Positions 5,254 through 7,074 of a DNA stretch of 7,074 nucleotides are shown in pieces. Below the pieces are notes generated by a model that ran no database searches, was not told the DNA's origin, and worked only from the letters and a program-made list of their open reading frames with translations. Source of the stretch: Sedimenticola sp. (GTDB lineage: Bacteria; Pseudomonadota; Gammaproteobacteria; Chromatiales; Chromatiaceae); NCBI GenBank assembly GCA_027023915.1, contig JALVUB010000177.1:1-7074 (forward strand), given 5' to 3'. A program made the translations under genes and the position numbers. The stretch's first letter is position 1. The number at the start of each line of letters is the position of its first letter.

Positions 5254-5327
5254 AGAGCACGCCTCATGACAATCACAACAACCCAACCCTGCAAGGGGCT
5301 CTGGTGGCGGAGGGCTTGACGCAGTGA
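5250..5327 (+). CDS. 25-codon mini-ORF bridging the export and co-polymerase genes
   Basis: The ORF reads MKSTPHDNHNNPTLQGALVAEGLTQ. Its ATG overlaps the TGA of the export gene (ATGA, 5250-5253) and its own TGA overlaps the GTG of the Wzz-like gene (GTGA, 5324-5327). It therefore fills the whole gap between the two genes, with a coupling overlap at each end. The ribosome-binding site of the next gene (GGAGGG, 5309-5314) lies inside it. It has no hydrophobic segment and I recognise no family. It may be a real tiny peptide, a translational relay that carries ribosomes to the next start, or chance. No strong Shine-Dalgarno precedes its ATG, so any translation would depend on re-initiation. Confidence 0.4.
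   Translation: MKSTPHDNHNNPTLQGALVAEGLTQ
5309..5314 (+). promoter_or_regulatory. Shine-Dalgarno for the GTG start of the Wzz-like gene
   Basis: GGAGGG ends nine bases before GTG 5324-5326. A second in-frame GTG at 5330 would be 15 bases away, which favours 5324. Confidence 0.65.
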
Positions 5328-6766
5328 ACGTGGAAGCCAGACCCCAACACTCGGAAACCCAGACGGCCAGGGACATTCTGGCCATCTTTTTTCTGAAGAA
5401 GCGGATCTTCCTGCTCACTTTCTTCAGCGTGGTGGTGGCCGCGTTGCTGGTGAGCTTTCTCTTCCCGCCCATCTACAAGACTTCCGGCAAGTTTCTGGTG
5501 AAACCCCAGATTCAGACGCCGGTGCTGTTCGACGCCGATGCCGCGCGCACGGTGAGCATGGAAAACCGGGTGGACGTGCAGGTAATCAACACCATCGTCC
5601 AGCTCATCAAAATGCCGGTGGTGGCCGGAAGGGTGGTGGACCGCCTGGGGCTGGCGGAATCCGATACGCCAAAGGCGAGGAAAAAGGCGGTGGACGCGCT
5701 TCTGGGCAGCATAGACGCCAAGCCGCTTTCGCTGGCGAATATCATCGATATCACCATCAAGAACCACGACCCCAGGGAGGCGGTGCGGTTGCTGAACGCC
5801 TACATGGATGAGTTCATCAACTACCACATCTCCATCAACCAAAGCCTCAAGGGACGGCTGGCCTTTTTCGAGCAACAGGAAAAGCTCTATCAGCGCCGCT
5901 ACAAGCTTCTCAACCGCAAGCTGGCGGAAGCCAGCCGCATGCTTCACATCATCGATCCACAGCTCCAGACCGACAAGGATCTGCACGTATTGCGCGAGTT
6001 GGAACTGCGCCTGAGCGAGCGGCTTGCCAAGCTCAAGGCGCTACAGACCCATCTGAAGCTGCTGAAGCACGCCAAGCGGCAACTGGAACGGACGGGCAGG
6101 ATGTCCGGCGTCTCCACCGAACTGCTAACCGAATTTCCCGCGCTGGTGGAGATGCAGAAATCCATCGCCCAGATGGTCATCAACATCCAGCGGGCTAAGA
6201 ACGACTTCCGCCCCAACTCAAAGCCGGTGCAGGACGCCATAAGGCAGTACCGCAACATGGTGAATCAGATCCACATCCAGATCGGCGCCATCATCGAGGC
6301 GGCGACCAACATGGTGGCCGCCCGCCAACAGGCGGTGGATGAGCTGCGCAAGCGGATCGATCAGGCGAGAAAAAGAGCCACCCGGTTGCGCACCAACACC
6401 ATTGCCCTCCAGCGGCTGGAACTGGAGGTCAAGCTGGCGAAGGAAAATTACAAGTTGTATGCCGACAAAAGGGAAAAAGCCCGCATCAACCTGGAAAAGA
6501 ACAAGGCGCGCTTTGCCAACATCAAGATCGCGGAAAGACCGCTGCTGCCCACCTCTCCCTGGTTTCCGCAAAAGAAAAAGTTGCTGCTGCTGGCTATTGC
6601 GGTCGGCCTGATTTTGGCCACCGGCATGGCCATTTCGGCTTACGCCATGGACCCCCGCGTTTGGACACCCCACGACCTGACCAGCCGCACCGATCTTCGC
6701 TTCCTCGGTTCGTTAAGTCACCTCTCGTCGGAAGCCGCTTTTGGAGGAGGCTCGTCAGATGGGTAA
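5324..6766 (+). CDS. Wzz/GumC-like polysaccharide co-polymerase (chain-length determinant)
   Basis: 480 residues with the co-polymerase layout: a short cytoplasmic N-terminus (TARDILAIFFLKKR), a first membrane helix (about 28-48) and the Wzz-type FPPIYKTSGKFLVKP. A long periplasmic part contains helical, probably coiled-coil stretches (about 173-255 and 330-372). A GNVR-like segment (LQRLELEVKLAKENYKLYADKREKARI, about 362-388) leads to RPLLPTSPWFP and the second membrane helix (about 418-441). The 39-residue cytoplasmic tail has no ATP-binding site, so the kinase-like part is separate, in the next gene. These proteins oligomerise in the inner membrane, set polymer length and contact the outer-membrane exporter in the periplasm. 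The start is GTG, overlapping the mini-ORF stop. The stop overlaps the next gene by 8 bases. Confidence 0.92.
   Translation: MNVEARPQHSETQTARDILAIFFLKKRIFLLTFFSVVVAALLVSFLFPPIYKTSGKFLVKPQIQTPVLFDADAARTVSMENRVDVQVINTIVQLIKMPVVAGRVVDRLGLAESDTPKARKKAVDALLGSIDAKPLSLANIIDITIKNHDPREAVRLLNAYMDEFINYHISINQSLKGRLAFFEQQEKLYQRRYKLLNRKLAEASRMLHIIDPQLQTDKDLHVLRELELRLSERLAKLKALQTHLKLLKHAKRQLERTGRMSGVSTELLTEFPALVEMQKSIAQMVINIQRAKNDFRPNSKPVQDAIRQYRNMVNQIHIQIGAIIEAATNMVAARQQAVDELRKRIDQARKRATRLRTNTIALQRLELEVKLAKENYKLYADKREKARINLEKNKARFANIKIAERPLLPTSPWFPQKKKLLLLAIAVGLILATGMAISAYAMDPRVWTPHDLTSRTDLRFLGSLSHLSSEAAFGGGSSDG
6743..6750 (+). promoter_or_regulatory. strong Shine-Dalgarno for the kinase-like gene
   Basis: GGAGGAGG ends eight bases before ATG 6759 and lies within the end of the Wzz-like gene. 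It fixes this start although the two genes overlap by 8 bases. Confidence 0.75.
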
Positions 6767-7074
6767 CGTCTATGACGCGCTCAACAAAGGCAAGCACCCC
6801 AAAAAGCCACCGCCCCCTGTTGAAGAACCGGCAATGCCCGAAGCTGAAACCGGAACGGATTCCGGCATCGACGGCAGCCTGTGGGAGCAACGCCTGGTTC
6901 CCCTGGATCAGGTGGCACTTGACCGGCACTTCCATCGTTTCCTCAACGCCCACTGGCTTCGTGAGTTGGGCAAGGTGGCCATACTGTTGCACAGCAGGAA
7001 AAAGCGCGATCTGGGTAACCTTGTGGGGTTTACCGCACCCCACGTTGGCGTGGGCACCAGCACCATCGCCTACC
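6759..7074 (+). CDS. BY-kinase/CpsD-like P-loop protein with degenerate Walker A (partial, 3' end missing)
   Basis: 105 codons are present and the frame runs off the window. It opens MGNVYDALNKGK, like the M..IYDALKKA start of CpsD/CapB-type tyrosine autokinases found beside Wzz-like proteins. A proline- and acid-rich linker follows (about 14-40), then a stretch ending NLVGFTAPHVGVGTSTIAY. The last part aligns with the P-loop and its helix (family form ..PGEGKST.A.NLA), but Thr100 sits where the invariant Walker A lysine should be. ATP binding or kinase activity is therefore doubtful, and a structural or regulatory role with the co-polymerase is possible. The Walker A', Walker B and tyrosine-rich tail lie outside the window. 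It is co-transcribed with, and overlaps, the Wzz-like gene. Confidence 0.75.
   Translation, partial: MGNVYDALNKGKHPKKPPPPVEEPAMPEAETGTDSGIDGSLWEQRLVPLDQVALDRHFHRFLNAHWLRELGKVAILLHSRKKRDLGNLVGFTAPHVGVGTSTIAY

Noticed and set aside
4246..5472. 408-codon open frame on the minus strand across the export gene
   Set aside because: It is antisense to a clear Poly_export/SLBB protein, shows no domain or signal, and is rich in His/Gly/Gln as expected from reading GC-biased codons backwards.

Overview
The window looks like part of an exopolysaccharide or capsule locus of a Gram-negative, moderately GC-rich proteobacterium. It encodes an outer-membrane polysaccharide export lipoprotein, a Wzz/GumC-type co-polymerase, an OmpA-domain lipoprotein and a sigma-54-activator fragment. 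A gammaproteobacterium is my best guess, but no gene here fixes the taxon.

Layout: (1) Bases 2-127 hold the last 41 codons of a sigma-54-dependent (NtrC-type) regulator, ending in its Fis-like helix-turn-helix. (2) Bases 229-1692 (+) encode a polyprenyl-phosphate glycosyl-1-phosphate transferase, which would put the first sugar on undecaprenyl phosphate. (3) Three compact genes on the minus strand are read 3586->1703: an OmpA-domain lipoprotein, an Alg14-like membrane anchor and an Alg13-like catalytic GT28 subunit. The last two would together add a later sugar. This unit converges on the first transferase with only 10 bases between stop codons, and all three genes appear to use non-ATG starts. 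(4) Bases 3587-4158 are non-coding. They hold divergent promoter candidates and then a leader of about 370 nt with at least six hairpins in a row. (5) Bases 4159-7074 (+) carry the export machinery: a Wza-type export protein, a 25-codon mini-ORF that overlaps both neighbours, a Wzz/GumC-like chain-length protein, and the start of a BY-kinase/CpsD-like P-loop protein whose Walker A motif lacks its lysine.

Together the genes describe a Wzx/Wzy-type route: priming (229-1692), sugar addition (1703-2652), periplasmic polymerisation control (5324-6766 with 6759-7074) and export (4159-5253). The OmpA lipoprotein may tie the outer membrane to peptidoglycan near the export site. No flippase, polymerase or other glycosyltransferase lies in the window, so the locus continues outside it. 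The least explained parts are the hairpin-rich leader, the mini-ORF and the lysine-less kinase-like protein. No tRNA, rRNA, CRISPR array or transposase gene was seen.
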